Part shown: in pieces, positions 25,001-32,231 of the stretch
How positions within the stretch are numbered: position 1 is the stretch's first letter
Layout: every line of letters begins with the position of its first letter
NCBI GenBank assembly: GCA_964529005.1
Contig: CAZGUH010000011.1
Coordinates: 1 to 64,000 of the forward strand
Source: CAZGUH01 sp964529005
GTDB lineage: Bacteria > Actinomycetota > Acidimicrobiia > Acidimicrobiales > Ilumatobacteraceae
DNA length: 64,000 nt
Direction: 5' to 3'
Notes under the pieces: model-generated
The model's database searches: none
The model's input: the letters and a program-made list of their open reading frames with translations, nothing else
Told to the model about the DNA's origin: nothing
Position numbers and translations under genes: made by a program

Positions 25001-26224
25001 CACGGCCGCCAGATGCCGACGGTGACCGCGCCACCGGCCGGCGCGCGCCGTGGCGAACGCGGCGGCCGCTGCGTCGGCCAGCGCTCCGCTGGCCAGCGCC
25101 AGGCCGAGCACCGCCAGGGGCAGCGCGCGCGTGCTCGATCGCAGCGCGAGCGCGAGCGTCGAGCGCGACGCCTCGGCCGCGGGCGTCATCAACGGCGACG
25201 GGTCGTCGATCGGGTGCACGCCGACGGCGAGCACGATGCCGACTCCCACCAGCAGCGCAGCGAAGCGGCGATCGCGCCAGCGCACCAGCGCCAACCCGCA
25301 GAGCCCGGCGAGCAGGAGGGCGAAGGAGATCGCGACCGCGATTGGTGACCGCATGAAGTGCTCGCTCGCCGTCGTCGCGAACCCGAGCGGGTCACGCACG
25401 TAGAACAGCCAGTAACCGAGGCCGCGCGCTGCTTCGACGGCGTTCGACGTGAACGACACCGCTTCCAGCGTCTCGCTGTAGGCGAGCACGTCGGCGCCGT
25501 GGCGAGCCTGGACCGCCAGCATCGCGATCCACCACAGCGACACGGCGAGGCTCAGCCCCGCGAGGCGCGCCGCGGTGGCCGCCGCCCGCCGCCAGGTGAT
25601 CTGCCGGCCCGCTGCGGCGTGCACGAGCCACAGCAGGGGGGCGGGAGCGACGAGCGCGATCGCCGTCGCGTTGACGGCGCCGACGGTCGCGACCACCAGC
25701 GCGAACAGCGCGGCGTGCCGCCACGGCCGGTTCGTCGCGGTACGGATCGTCAACCCGACCAGCCACCCCAAGCCCGCCCAGGGCAGCAGCATCACCGACG
25801 TGCGTGACACGTACGGGACGATGTACGGCGTGGCCTGGTACACGATGCCCGCGACCAGCGCGCCGCCGACGCCGAGGCCGAGATGCCGTGCCGCCCACCG
25901 CGCCCCGAGGCCGGCGGCGACGAGCAGCGAGCCGATCCACAGCCGGTGCGCGATCCAATCCGGCACGCCAATGCGTTCCCAGAACCAGAACCACGGACCG
26001 GACGGCCAGAGGTATGCGATGGCCTGGTGCGGAACCCACCCCGCGAACTGCCGCGTGTCCCACGACCAGCGCGCGTCGGACAGCAGCCGACCGGGGTCGA
26101 GGTAGAGGAACAGCTTGCTGTCGGCCGGCATCCTGCCCGGCGCCGCGGCGAGCGCGGGCACATACGCCAGCGCGATCAGCAGCGCAACGTCGGCCCGGCG
26201 AGCGACGGCGCGCCCCCACGTCAC
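21935..26224 (-). CDS. aftD: AftD-like alpha-(1->3)-arabinofuranosyltransferase family protein
   Basis: This 1429-residue protein is the largest in the window. Residues about 1-420 form some ten membrane helices with the first-loop motif MPADSKLFLYLDPGRLLSD, typical of the AftD/DUF3367 family. A long extracytoplasmic part follows, including discoidin-like (F5/8 type C) stretches such as AAMAIDGDPATAWTVADR and WAATDGDLSTAWHTPV, and a few more helices end the protein. In mycobacteria AftD adds arabinofuranose branches from decaprenylphosphoryl-arabinose to arabinogalactan and lipoarabinomannan. The dprE1/dprE2 genes 9 kb away would supply the donor. GTG 26222-26224 overlaps the mannosyltransferase stop. 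Assignment is by architecture and motifs, so the exact linkage made is unknown. Confidence 0.82.
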   Translation of the reverse strand: MTWGRAVARRADVALLIALAYVPALAAAPGRMPADSKLFLYLDPGRLLSDARWSWDTRQFAGWVPHQAIAYLWPSGPWFWFWERIGVPDWIAHRLWIGSLLVAAGLGARWAARHLGLGVGGALVAGIVYQATPYIVPYVSRTSVMLLPWAGLGWLVGLTIRTATNRPWRHAALFALVVATVGAVNATAIALVAPAPLLWLVHAAAGRQITWRRAAATAARLAGLSLAVSLWWIAMLAVQARHGADVLAYSETLEAVSFTSNAVEAARGLGYWLFYVRDPLGFATTASEHFMRSPIAVAISFALLLAGLCGLALVRWRDRRFAALLVGVGIVLAVGVHPIDDPSPLMTPAAEASRSTLALALRSSTRALPLAVLGLALASGALADAAAAAFATARAGRWRGHRRHLAAVAIGALAIVNLPILWTGGIVDPHLDRDADPPAAWRAAAAELDAGSSGYRVLQLPGAEFGGFRWGDTVDPPLPGMTTKPLVTRDLLPLGSPAAMDLLDALDDRFQQGIVEPDAIAPVARLLGADTIWVPGDIAHERFRLPRPEQTDALFAAQPEGLGAPIAFGEPEANPPPARFVDDAAYADARIGSPVPPVSLVPVEDPQPIVRAKAATVVLAGSGDGVVDAAAAGLIDGSEAIVYAAALHPTELDAQLDRAALVIVTDSNRDRAHHWRSSQDVTGFTETGGEGAGVAAFDDGDQRLPVFPEHAADNQTVAEQRGPVAAVASGYGEPFAYRPEDRAAMAIDGDPATAWTVADRADPIGAFIELRSAEPAAAITVIQPSDPDANRWITEVELTVDGAPSGRVVLDETSRSPTGQTISLPQAGATIRLTIAAVAGRDRPSAPGPDGVGFAELRVAGADGAQPASTEVVRLPQDALRGLSAEDPLAIVLTRLRVDPADRWRDDPERSLSRAFTLPQARDVELDVDVRLSRRAGDAVIAPLLGLPTTADRRLGGAPGAGGWAATDGDLSTAWHTPVAAAPRAALSVPIDASSPTTTLTIRQRAGDDHSVATQLRLSAGEATREVSVPPPDADGVSVVSFEPLQGETLTLEIVDAEMRTALDRRTGERVALPLGIVEIAGPTVATAPLPDAFDLGCRDDLLRIDGQPVPIAISGSVAAAFAGEPLDAQLCDPSAMTLDAGEHLVTTAPGMSSGIDVDRVVLRAGEPRPAAPAVTATIVSSSRTGRTVRVGPCPDGCWLVFGEGHNDGWSARGPDGPLGDQTLVDGGFNGWWMPPSSGERIVTLRWTPQRTVDVALLLSLTAAIACLAVAIAGRGRSSERAWSPNPERLCWARPARVTWQASIGAWAAATVAAAVCISPAWGAAALVVGAIACGALRRPALLGWSGLAIVVAVAGRVLMRMQRYDYPADPLWPRAFDDLHRPMLLAVVFVVVGGSAGAPRRSEAAGRDDEDRGLLAEGAHALDHVAQA

Positions 26225-27525
26225 GGGATGGCCCCGTACACGCCGTACAGGCCCGTGACGGCGACGAGGCCGGCAGCGCTGAGCGCGCACAGCATCACCC
26301 ACACGTCGTCATGCGGATCGAGATCATGCGGGTCGAGACCGTGCGGGTCGAGATCATGCGGATCGACGCCCGGCGCGGCGCGCCGCCGGGCGCGATCCTC
26401 GAACCATGCCGCGAGCGAGATGAACAACGGAAACGCGGTGAACAGGAAGCGCGGGCGAGCGGTGACCGTGCTCGGCAGGATCATCAGCGCCACCACCGCC
26501 GCGCTGTACGCCATCATCGGCCACGGCAGCCGGCGCTTCACCGCAACGACGCAGAGCCCGATCGTCGCCGCGACGCAGGCCGCGGTGACGACGTCGGTCG
26601 GCGAGGTCAGCGGGTGTGCGAACGCGTTCCACGTGCCGTCGATCGCCGACCAGCCGAAGCTCCATCCCTCGTCCCATGCTTCGCGCTGGACGCGGAACCA
26701 TGCGCCGGCCTCGCCGGTGTGATGGCCGAGGAACAGTCGGAACCCGACGAACCCGATCGGCGCCATCAGCGGGGCGACGAGCGAGCGCCACGCCCGCCGC
26801 TCGGCGATCGCGATCGCGCTGGCCACCGCGCACGCCGCGACCAGCGCCAAGCCGTTCGGCCGCGTCGCGGCGCCGAGCGCGGCGAGGATGCCGGCGGCCG
26901 CCCAACGTTGCCGGTGCAGGCACAACAAGCACGCCGCGGCAAGCACCATCAACGTCGCCTCCGCGTAGGTGAACGACAACACGAAGCTGCCGGGGAACAG
27001 CGCGGCGAGCGTCATCGCCCGCGCCGCCACACGATCGTCGAACAGCTCGCGCGCCAGCACGCCGACCATCGCGATCACCACCGCGCCGAGGACGATGTTG
27101 AGCGCCAGCCCGGCTGCGACGTCTCCGCCCGGCAGCACGCGATCCAGCGCGCGCACGACCGCCGGGTAGGCCGGGAAGAACGCGGCGCGCGCCTCCACCA
27201 TGTGGAACGTGACGTCGGGCGGGATCGTGCGCGGGTAGCCGTGGCGCACGATCTCGAAGTACCAGCGCCCGTCCCACGACGTGAGCACGTCGGTCACCAG
27301 CGACACTGCGGAGCGCGGGCGTGGGAGCTGCGCGTCGTTCGCTTCGACGACCTTGCCTGCGGCGACGATCCCTGCGCCGGCCAGCACACACAGGCGGCTG
27401 ATCGCGTAGACGACGGCGGCGCGCACGAGCCCTCGCCGCCACGACGGCGCTGACGCGTGGACGTCGGCGGCGGCCGACACGCCGGCCGGCGGAGTGGAGC
27501 GGCGGGAAGCCGAGAAGCCCAGCAC
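26221..27525 (-). CDS. Polytopic mannosyltransferase-family (PIG-V-like) membrane protein
   Basis: The 434-residue protein has about ten membrane helices. The first loop contains LTSWDGRWYFEIVRHGYP and ARAAFFPAYPAVVRALDRVL, signatures of the PIG-V/GPI-mannosyltransferase-like family of bacterial GT-C enzymes. RPRFLFTAFPLFISLAAWFE is also typical. GTG 27523-27525 is chosen because TACGTT lies 9 nt before it. A loop before the last helix is built from a repeated DPHDL unit coded by four 15-bp repeats (26308-26367). The stop overlaps the AftD-like gene start, so the two enzymes are probably co-expressed, perhaps for one cell-wall glycan. Confidence 0.85.
   Translation of the reverse strand: MLGFSASRRSTPPAGVSAAADVHASAPSWRRGLVRAAVVYAISRLCVLAGAGIVAAGKVVEANDAQLPRPRSAVSLVTDVLTSWDGRWYFEIVRHGYPRTIPPDVTFHMVEARAAFFPAYPAVVRALDRVLPGGDVAAGLALNIVLGAVVIAMVGVLARELFDDRVAARAMTLAALFPGSFVLSFTYAEATLMVLAAACLLCLHRQRWAAAGILAALGAATRPNGLALVAACAVASAIAIAERRAWRSLVAPLMAPIGFVGFRLFLGHHTGEAGAWFRVQREAWDEGWSFGWSAIDGTWNAFAHPLTSPTDVVTAACVAATIGLCVVAVKRRLPWPMMAYSAAVVALMILPSTVTARPRFLFTAFPLFISLAAWFEDRARRRAAPGVDPHDLDPHGLDPHDLDPHDDVWVMLCALSAAGLVAVTGLYGVYGAIP
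26308..26367 (-). repeat. Four tandem 15-bp units coding (D-P-H-D/G-L)n
   Basis: Units at 26308-26322, 26323-26337, 26338-26352 and 26353-26367 differ by 1-4 bases and keep the frame of the mannosyltransferase. They code an acidic, histidine-bearing loop. Copy number is a likely site of length variation. Confidence 0.9.
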
Positions 27526-27534
27526 GGCCCGCCG

Positions 27535-27540
27535 AACGTA
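27535..27540 (-). promoter_or_regulatory. Leaderless -10 element (TACGTT)
   Basis: TACGTT on the minus strand, 9 nt before GTG 27525. It probably drives the mannosyltransferase-aftD pair. Confidence 0.55.
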
Positions 27541-27573
27541 CCAGACCGTCACCGCGCCCGACCCACCGTCCGG

Positions 27574-27579
27574 TACGGT
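27574..27579 (+). promoter_or_regulatory. Leaderless -10 element of the PPK2 gene (TACGGT)
   Basis: TACGGT, 6 nt before ATG 27586. Confidence 0.55.
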
Positions 27580-27585
27580 TCTGCG

Positions 27586-28425
27586 ATGGCGCGACCTGCG
27601 AGCGGCTCTCGATCGGCGGCTCGCGTCGTCGCCGCGATGCGCGCTCGTCCCGGCAAAGGCGTGCGCTTGGCCCGCCGCGACACGGCCGAGACGTTCGGTT
27701 GGGACAAGGCGGGCGCGCAGGACGAGCTCGAGACGGCGCGGGCGCGCCTCGCCGAGCTTCAGCACATGCTCTACGCCGAATCCCAGCGTTCGCTGCTGGT
27801 CGTGCTTCAGGCGATGGACGCGGCGGGCAAGGACGGCGTGATCCGCCACGTGATGACGGGCTTCAACCCCGCTGGCGTGCGCGTCACGAGCTTCAAGGTC
27901 CCGGCCGGTCCCGAGGCCGCCCACGACTACCTGTGGCGCGTGCACGCCGCGTGCCCTCCCGTCGGGCACATCGGCGTCTTCAACCGCAGCCACTACGAGG
28001 ACGTCCTCGTCGTACGCGTGCGCGAGCTCGTGCCCGAGCAACGGTGGCGCGATCGGTATCACCACATCCGGGCGTTCGAGCGGATGCTCGCCGACGAGGG
28101 CACCACGATCGTGAAGCTCTTCCTCCACATCTCCGAGGACGAGCAGCGCGAACGCTTGCAGGCCCGGCTCGACGACCCCCACGACCGCTGGAAGTTCCGC
28201 GCCGGCGACCTCGACGACCGCGCGCTGTGGCCGGCGTTCATGAAGGCCTACGAGGAGGCGATCGACGAGACGACCGCCGACCATGCGCCGTGGTACGTCG
28301 TGCCTGCCGATCGCAAGTGGGTGCGCAACCTCGCCGTGGCGCGCATCCTGCTGGACACGCTGGAGAAGATGGATCCCCGGCTGCCGCCTCCGGAGCCCGG
28401 CTTGGACGGGCTCGTCGTGACGTGA
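27586..28425 (+). CDS. ppk2: Polyphosphate kinase 2 family protein
   Basis: PPK2 enzymes move phosphate between polyphosphate and nucleotides in the cytoplasm; different classes phosphorylate NDPs or NMPs. The 279-residue single-domain protein has the Walker A loop MDAAGKDG (residues 77-84), the Walker B and lid-proximal motif VFNRSHYEDVLVVRV (131-145), and FLHISEDEQRERLQARLDDP. The late segment KWVRNLAVARILLDTLEKMD is typical of the family. The start at ATG 27586 is fixed by TACGGT 6 nt upstream; the longer upstream frame has no homology. The class cannot be told safely from motifs alone. It is a lone gene between divergent envelope genes and the molybdenum hydroxylase operon. Confidence 0.92.
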   Translation: MARPASGSRSAARVVAAMRARPGKGVRLARRDTAETFGWDKAGAQDELETARARLAELQHMLYAESQRSLLVVLQAMDAAGKDGVIRHVMTGFNPAGVRVTSFKVPAGPEAAHDYLWRVHAACPPVGHIGVFNRSHYEDVLVVRVRELVPEQRWRDRYHHIRAFERMLADEGTTIVKLFLHISEDEQRERLQARLDDPHDRWKFRAGDLDDRALWPAFMKAYEEAIDETTADHAPWYVVPADRKWVRNLAVARILLDTLEKMDPRLPPPEPGLDGLVVT

Positions 28426-28453
28426 GGCGTCGCCGAGGCGGCCGGTGGCGGGT

Positions 28454-28470
28454 TTGACAAATTGTACAGT
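28454..28470 (+). promoter_or_regulatory. AT-rich promoter/operator of the molybdenum hydroxylase operon
   Basis: TTGACAAATTGTACAGT is a rare AT-rich island in this GC-rich DNA. TACAGT (28465-28470) is 9 nt before ATG 28480 and fits the leaderless -10 pattern. The core ACAAATTGT is a perfect 4+4 palindrome around one A and could be a regulator site. The TTGACA is too close to act as a -35 for TACAGT. Confidence 0.5.
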
Positions 28471-28479
28471 CGGTCTCCG

Positions 28480-29355
28480 ATGCCGGTGATCAACGCCCGC
28501 TCGATCGACGAGGCTCTCGACGCGCTGGCGGCGCGTCCCGGGGCGATGGTGCTGGCCGGCGGCACCGACGCGATGGTCGAGATCAACATGGGGCATCGGC
28601 GCGCCGACGACGTCGTCGCCGTCGGCCGGGTGGCGGAGCTGCGCTCGTGGTCGCACGACCCGGCGTCGCGCCGTGTGCACATCGGCGCCGCGGTCCCGTA
28701 CGCCGAGCTGCTCATGGCGCCTCTGGCGACGATGCTGCCCGCGCTGGCGCAGGCGTCGCGGACCGTCGGCTCTCCGCAGATCCGTGCGGCGGGAACGCTC
28801 GGCGGCAACCTGGCGACGTGTTCGCCGGCCGGCGACACCCTGCCCGTGCTCGCTGCGCTCGAGGCCGAGGTGCACCTGCGCTCGGCACACGGGCAGCGGA
28901 CGCTCCCCATCGCGTCGTTCATGGTCGGTGTCAAGCGCACGGCGCTGCAGCCGGGCGAGTTGATCACCGGGGTCACCGTGCCGGTGCTGGAGGGCTGGCA
29001 GGGCTACAGCAAGGTCGGCGTGCGCAACGCGATGGTGATCGCGACCGCGACCGCGTGCCTGGCGGTCGACGCGCCGACGCGGTCGATCCGCCTCGCCCTC
29101 GGCTCGGTGGCGCCGACGATCGTCCGCTGCACCGACGCCGAGCAGGTCGCGATGGACGGCGTCGATTTCGCCGCGGCGTCGGCAAGCGACAACGTCATCG
29201 AGCGCTTCGGCCAGCTCGCCGCGGCCGCGAGCCGCCCGATCGACGACCATCGTTCGACCGCCGTGTATCGCCGCCACGCGGTCGCAGTCATGGCGGCGCG
29301 CCTGCTGCGGAGGGCGTTTCCCCGAGGGGGCGAGGGGGCCTCACCTGATGACTGA
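28480..29355 (+). CDS. FAD-binding subunit of a xanthine dehydrogenase/CO dehydrogenase-type molybdenum hydroxylase
   Basis: The 291-residue medium subunit (CoxM/XdhB type) carries electrons from the iron-sulfur subunit to FAD. It has the two FAD pyrophosphate motifs AGGTD (about residue 27) and TLGGNLATCSPAGDTLP (about 107), plus VGVRNAMVIATATACLAV near the C-terminal domain. ATG 28480 is chosen because the AT-rich -10 lies 9 nt upstream and the family begins close to this residue. It overlaps the iron-sulfur subunit gene by 8 bp. The order medium-small-large is the classical cox/xdh arrangement. Confidence 0.93.
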   Translation: MPVINARSIDEALDALAARPGAMVLAGGTDAMVEINMGHRRADDVVAVGRVAELRSWSHDPASRRVHIGAAVPYAELLMAPLATMLPALAQASRTVGSPQIRAAGTLGGNLATCSPAGDTLPVLAALEAEVHLRSAHGQRTLPIASFMVGVKRTALQPGELITGVTVPVLEGWQGYSKVGVRNAMVIATATACLAVDAPTRSIRLALGSVAPTIVRCTDAEQVAMDGVDFAAASASDNVIERFGQLAAAASRPIDDHRSTAVYRRHAVAVMAARLLRRAFPRGGEGASPDD

Positions 29356-29833
29356 GGCCTACGTGCTGCACGTCAACGGTGTGGCGCACGAGGTGCGCGA
29401 CGCGTGGGTGGGCGAGAGCGTGCTGTACGTGCTGCGCGAGCGGCTGGGGCTGATGGGGACGAAGGGCGCCTGCGAGCAGGGCGAGTGCGGCTCGTGCAGC
29501 GTCCTGATCGACGGGACGCTCGTGTGCGCATGCCTGGTGCTCGCCGCCTCGGCGGTCGGGCAGCGCATCGTGACGATCGAGGGCATCGCGCCCGCGGGCG
29601 TCCCGAGCGACGTCCAGCAGGCGTTCGTCGACGCCGGCGCGGTGCAGTGCGGCTTCTGCACGCCGGGCCTCGTCATGGCGGTGCACGCGCTGCTCGACCG
29701 GTCGCCTGCGCCATCGGACATCGAGGTGCGCGAAGCATTGTCCGGCAACGTCTGCCGATGCACGGGCTACGGGCGCATCCTGGATGCCGTCCGTTCGGTG
29801 GCGGTCCGTCGCGCCGAGGGACACACGCCGTGA
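29348..29833 (+). CDS. [2Fe-2S] subunit of the molybdenum hydroxylase
   Basis: The 161-residue small subunit holds two iron-sulfur clusters. The plant-ferredoxin-type cluster uses Cys42, Cys47, Cys50 and Cys60 (GACEQGECGSCSVLIDG). The second uses Cys101 and Cys104 (CGFCTPG) with Cys136 and Cys138 (NVCRCTGY). These pass electrons from the molybdenum site to FAD. The length is standard. The gene overlaps the medium subunit by 8 bp and the large subunit by 4 bp (GTGA), which supports a 1:1:1 complex in the cytoplasm. Confidence 0.96.
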   Translation: MTEAYVLHVNGVAHEVRDAWVGESVLYVLRERLGLMGTKGACEQGECGSCSVLIDGTLVCACLVLAASAVGQRIVTIEGIAPAGVPSDVQQAFVDAGAVQCGFCTPGLVMAVHALLDRSPAPSDIEVREALSGNVCRCTGYGRILDAVRSVAVRRAEGHTP

Positions 29834-32184
29834 CGACGACGATGCCCATGACCACGACCACGACAACGACCACGACCACGACCACGACAACGACCACGGC
29901 GACGGCTCCGGCCGTGACGGGCGTGCGCGGGGCGCGCATCGGCGACAACGGCGCCCGGCCGGACGGCATCGCCAAGACGCAGGGAACGTTCGCCTTCTCC
30001 TCCGACTTCACCGCCGACGGCTTCCTGTGGGGAGCGACGCTGCGATCGCCGCATCCGTACGCGCGCATCGTGGCGATCGACGTCACGCCGGCGTGGAAGA
30101 TCCCCGGCGTCGAGGTCATCGTCACCGCCGACGACGTGCCCGGCGCCGCGACCTACGGCCTGATCCAGCAGGACCAACCGGTGTTCGCTCGCGACTACGT
30201 GCGCTACGTCGGCGAGCCGGTGGCTGCCGTCGCCGCCGATCACCCCGAGACGTGCCGGAGGGCGCTCGACGCCATCGTCGTCACCTACGAGGTGCTGTCG
30301 CCGCTCACCGATGCCGAGGCGGCGATCGACGGCAGCCATCCACCGATCCATCCGGCCGGCAACATCCTGCGCCACCAGCGCGTCGTGCGCGGCGACGTCG
30401 ACGCCACCGGGCCGATCGTCGTCGAGGGCAGCTACGAGATCGGGATGCAGGATCAGGCGTTCCTCGGCCTCGAAGCCGCGCTGGCGGTGCCCGATCCCGG
30501 TGGGGCCGGCGTCGAGCTCACCGTCGCCACGCAGTGGCTGCACGAGGACCGCAAGCAGATCGCCGCATGCCTCGGGCTGACGCCGGAGAAGGTGCGGTTG
30601 CGCCTCGGTGGCGTCGGGGGAGCGTTCGGCGCCCGCGAGGACATCAGCCTCCAGGTGCACACGTGCCTGCTGGCGCTGCGCGCCGGTCGGCCGGTGCGGG
30701 TGCACTACAGCCGGTCGGAGAGCTTCCTCGGCCACGTGCACCGCCACCCGGCGCGCATCTGGATGCGCCACCACGCCACGTCCGACGGCCGCATCGTGAA
30801 GGTCGAGGCCCGCTTCGTGCTCGACGGCGGCGCCTACGCGTCGACGTCCTCGGCGGTGCTGATCAACGCCGTCACCCACGCGCAGGGCCCGTACCGCTGC
30901 GACAACGCCGTCGTCGACGGCTACGCGGCGCGCACCAACAACCTGCCCTGCGGCGCGATGCGCGGCTTCGGGGTGGTGCAAGCGTGCTTCGCCCACGAGA
31001 GCCAGATGGACAAGCTCGCCGCGGCGTGCGGGCTCGATCCCGTCGGGATCCGGCTGCGCAACGCGATGCGCACCGGCGACCGGTTGATCACCGGTCAGGT
31101 CGTCGACAGCGTCGCCCCCGTCGAGCGGTGCATCCGCGAGACCGCCGCGCTGCCGTTGCCGGACGAGCCGATCGGCGGCCACGACGACGATCCGATGCGC
31201 CTGCCGGGCGCTGCCGGGCGCACGGCCGATCGATCGCACGTGCGGCGCGGGATCGGGTGGGGCGTCTCGATCAAGAACATGATGTACAGCGAGGGATTCG
31301 ACGACTTCTCGACGGCGCGGGTGCGCCTGGCCGACGGCGTGGCGACGGTCAAGGTCGCCACCGCCGAGGTCGGCCAGGGGTTCGTGACCATCGCCGGGCA
31401 GATCGTGCGCAGCATCCTCGGCGTCGACGAGGTGGTGCTCGAGGCGATCGACACCGAGATCGGCTCCGCCGGCTCGACGTCGGCGTCGCGGCAGACGTGG
31501 ATGAGCGGCGGCGCGGTCGACGCCGCGTGCCGCCGCGTCCGCGAGCGGCTGTTCGAGATCGTCGGCGGGCGCGCCGGCGTCGACCCGTTGCGCCTCCAGA
31601 TCGAGGGGGTCGACGTCGCCGACTCGATGGGCGATCTGCGCGTCCCGGTCGCCGAGGCGACGGCGGGCATCGTCGTCGACGAGACCGTCGAGTTCCGCCA
31701 TCGCCCGACGTTCGACGTCGACGAGAACGGCCAGGGCGATTGCCACACCGCGTTCGCCTTCGTCGCCCATCGCGCGGTCGTCGACGTCGACCCCGAGCTG
31801 GGCCTCGTCAAGGTCGTGCAGATCGCCACCGCGCAGGACGTCGGCAGGGCGCTGAACCCGTTGAGCGTGCTCGGCCAGATCGAAGGCGGGATCGCCCAGG
31901 GCGTCGGCCTGGCGACGATGGAGGAGATCGTCATGGCGGGCGGGATGGTGCGCAACGCCAGCTTCACCGACTACCTGCTGCCGACGATGCTCGACATGCC
32001 CGACGTCGTCGCGACCCTGGTGGAGGAATACGAGCCGCAGGCCCCGCTCGGGGCCAAGGGGGTCGGCGAGCCGCCGTGCATCTCGAGCACGCCCGCCGTC
32101 GTCGCCGCGATCCGCGACGCCATCGGCAGGGATCTCACCCGCGTGCCGGTGCGGCCTCAGGACATCGCCCTCGCCGCGTCGTGA
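29830..32184 (+). CDS. Molybdopterin-binding large subunit of xanthine dehydrogenase-type hydroxylase, with poly-threonine N-terminus
   Basis: The 784-residue subunit would hydroxylate the substrate at a molybdenum-cytosine-dinucleotide centre. It has the substrate-channel segment GGVGGAFGAREDISLQVH, the cofactor motif LPCGAMRGFGVVQ, VGQGFVTIAGQIV and the C-terminal catalytic glutamate region LGAKGVGEPPCIS. That pattern fits xanthine dehydrogenases and nicotinate-type hydroxylases rather than true CO dehydrogenase, because the CoxL active-site loop AYRCSFR is not seen. The first 25 residues include a run of 16 threonines coded by two identical 24-bp units (29851-29898) that has no counterpart in the family. 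The physiological substrate is probably a nitrogen heterocycle, from the neighbouring amidohydrolases. Confidence 0.92.
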   Translation: MTTTMPMTTTTTTTTTTTTTTTTATAPAVTGVRGARIGDNGARPDGIAKTQGTFAFSSDFTADGFLWGATLRSPHPYARIVAIDVTPAWKIPGVEVIVTADDVPGAATYGLIQQDQPVFARDYVRYVGEPVAAVAADHPETCRRALDAIVVTYEVLSPLTDAEAAIDGSHPPIHPAGNILRHQRVVRGDVDATGPIVVEGSYEIGMQDQAFLGLEAALAVPDPGGAGVELTVATQWLHEDRKQIAACLGLTPEKVRLRLGGVGGAFGAREDISLQVHTCLLALRAGRPVRVHYSRSESFLGHVHRHPARIWMRHHATSDGRIVKVEARFVLDGGAYASTSSAVLINAVTHAQGPYRCDNAVVDGYAARTNNLPCGAMRGFGVVQACFAHESQMDKLAAACGLDPVGIRLRNAMRTGDRLITGQVVDSVAPVERCIRETAALPLPDEPIGGHDDDPMRLPGAAGRTADRSHVRRGIGWGVSIKNMMYSEGFDDFSTARVRLADGVATVKVATAEVGQGFVTIAGQIVRSILGVDEVVLEAIDTEIGSAGSTSASRQTWMSGGAVDAACRRVRERLFEIVGGRAGVDPLRLQIEGVDVADSMGDLRVPVAEATAGIVVDETVEFRHRPTFDVDENGQGDCHTAFAFVAHRAVVDVDPELGLVKVVQIATAQDVGRALNPLSVLGQIEGGIAQGVGLATMEEIVMAGGMVRNASFTDYLLPTMLDMPDVVATLVEEYEPQAPLGAKGVGEPPCISSTPAVVAAIRDAIGRDLTRVPVRPQDIALAAS
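29851..29898 (+). repeat. Two perfect 24-bp repeats coding 16 threonines
   Basis: 29851-29874 and 29875-29898 are identical. Mixed ACC, ACG and ACA codons give an uninterrupted poly-Thr tract at the N-terminus of the molybdenum hydroxylase large subunit. Confidence 0.95.
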
Positions 32185-32218
32185 TCGCCGCGTCGTGATC
32201 CCTGCGCCCCACATGGTC

Positions 32219-32224
32219 TAGGTT
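32219..32224 (+). promoter_or_regulatory. Leaderless -10 element (TAGGTT)
   Basis: TAGGTT, 7 nt before GTG 32232 of the phosphoribosyltransferase gene. Confidence 0.55.
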
Positions 32225-32231
32225 CGCAGTC

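Noticed and set aside
22082..25348. Two long plus-strand frames (703 and 381 codons) opposite the AftD-like gene
   Set aside because: Both are shadows of the 1429-residue AftD-like frame; no promoter, domain or plausible start is seen.
28454..28459. TTGACA as a -35 box for the molybdenum hydroxylase operon
   Set aside because: It is only 5 bp before TACAGT, not 16-18 bp, and no -10 lies at the right distance.
29830..32184. Large subunit as a true aerobic CO dehydrogenase (CoxL form I)
   Set aside because: The form I active-site loop AYRCSFR is not present; the motifs fit xanthine-dehydrogenase-like hydroxylases better.
29767..32214. 815-codon open frame on the minus strand opposite the molybdenum hydroxylase large subunit
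   Set aside because: It mirrors the real gene in a high-GC genome, has no recognisable domain and is full of Arg/His/Asp-rich low-complexity sequence.
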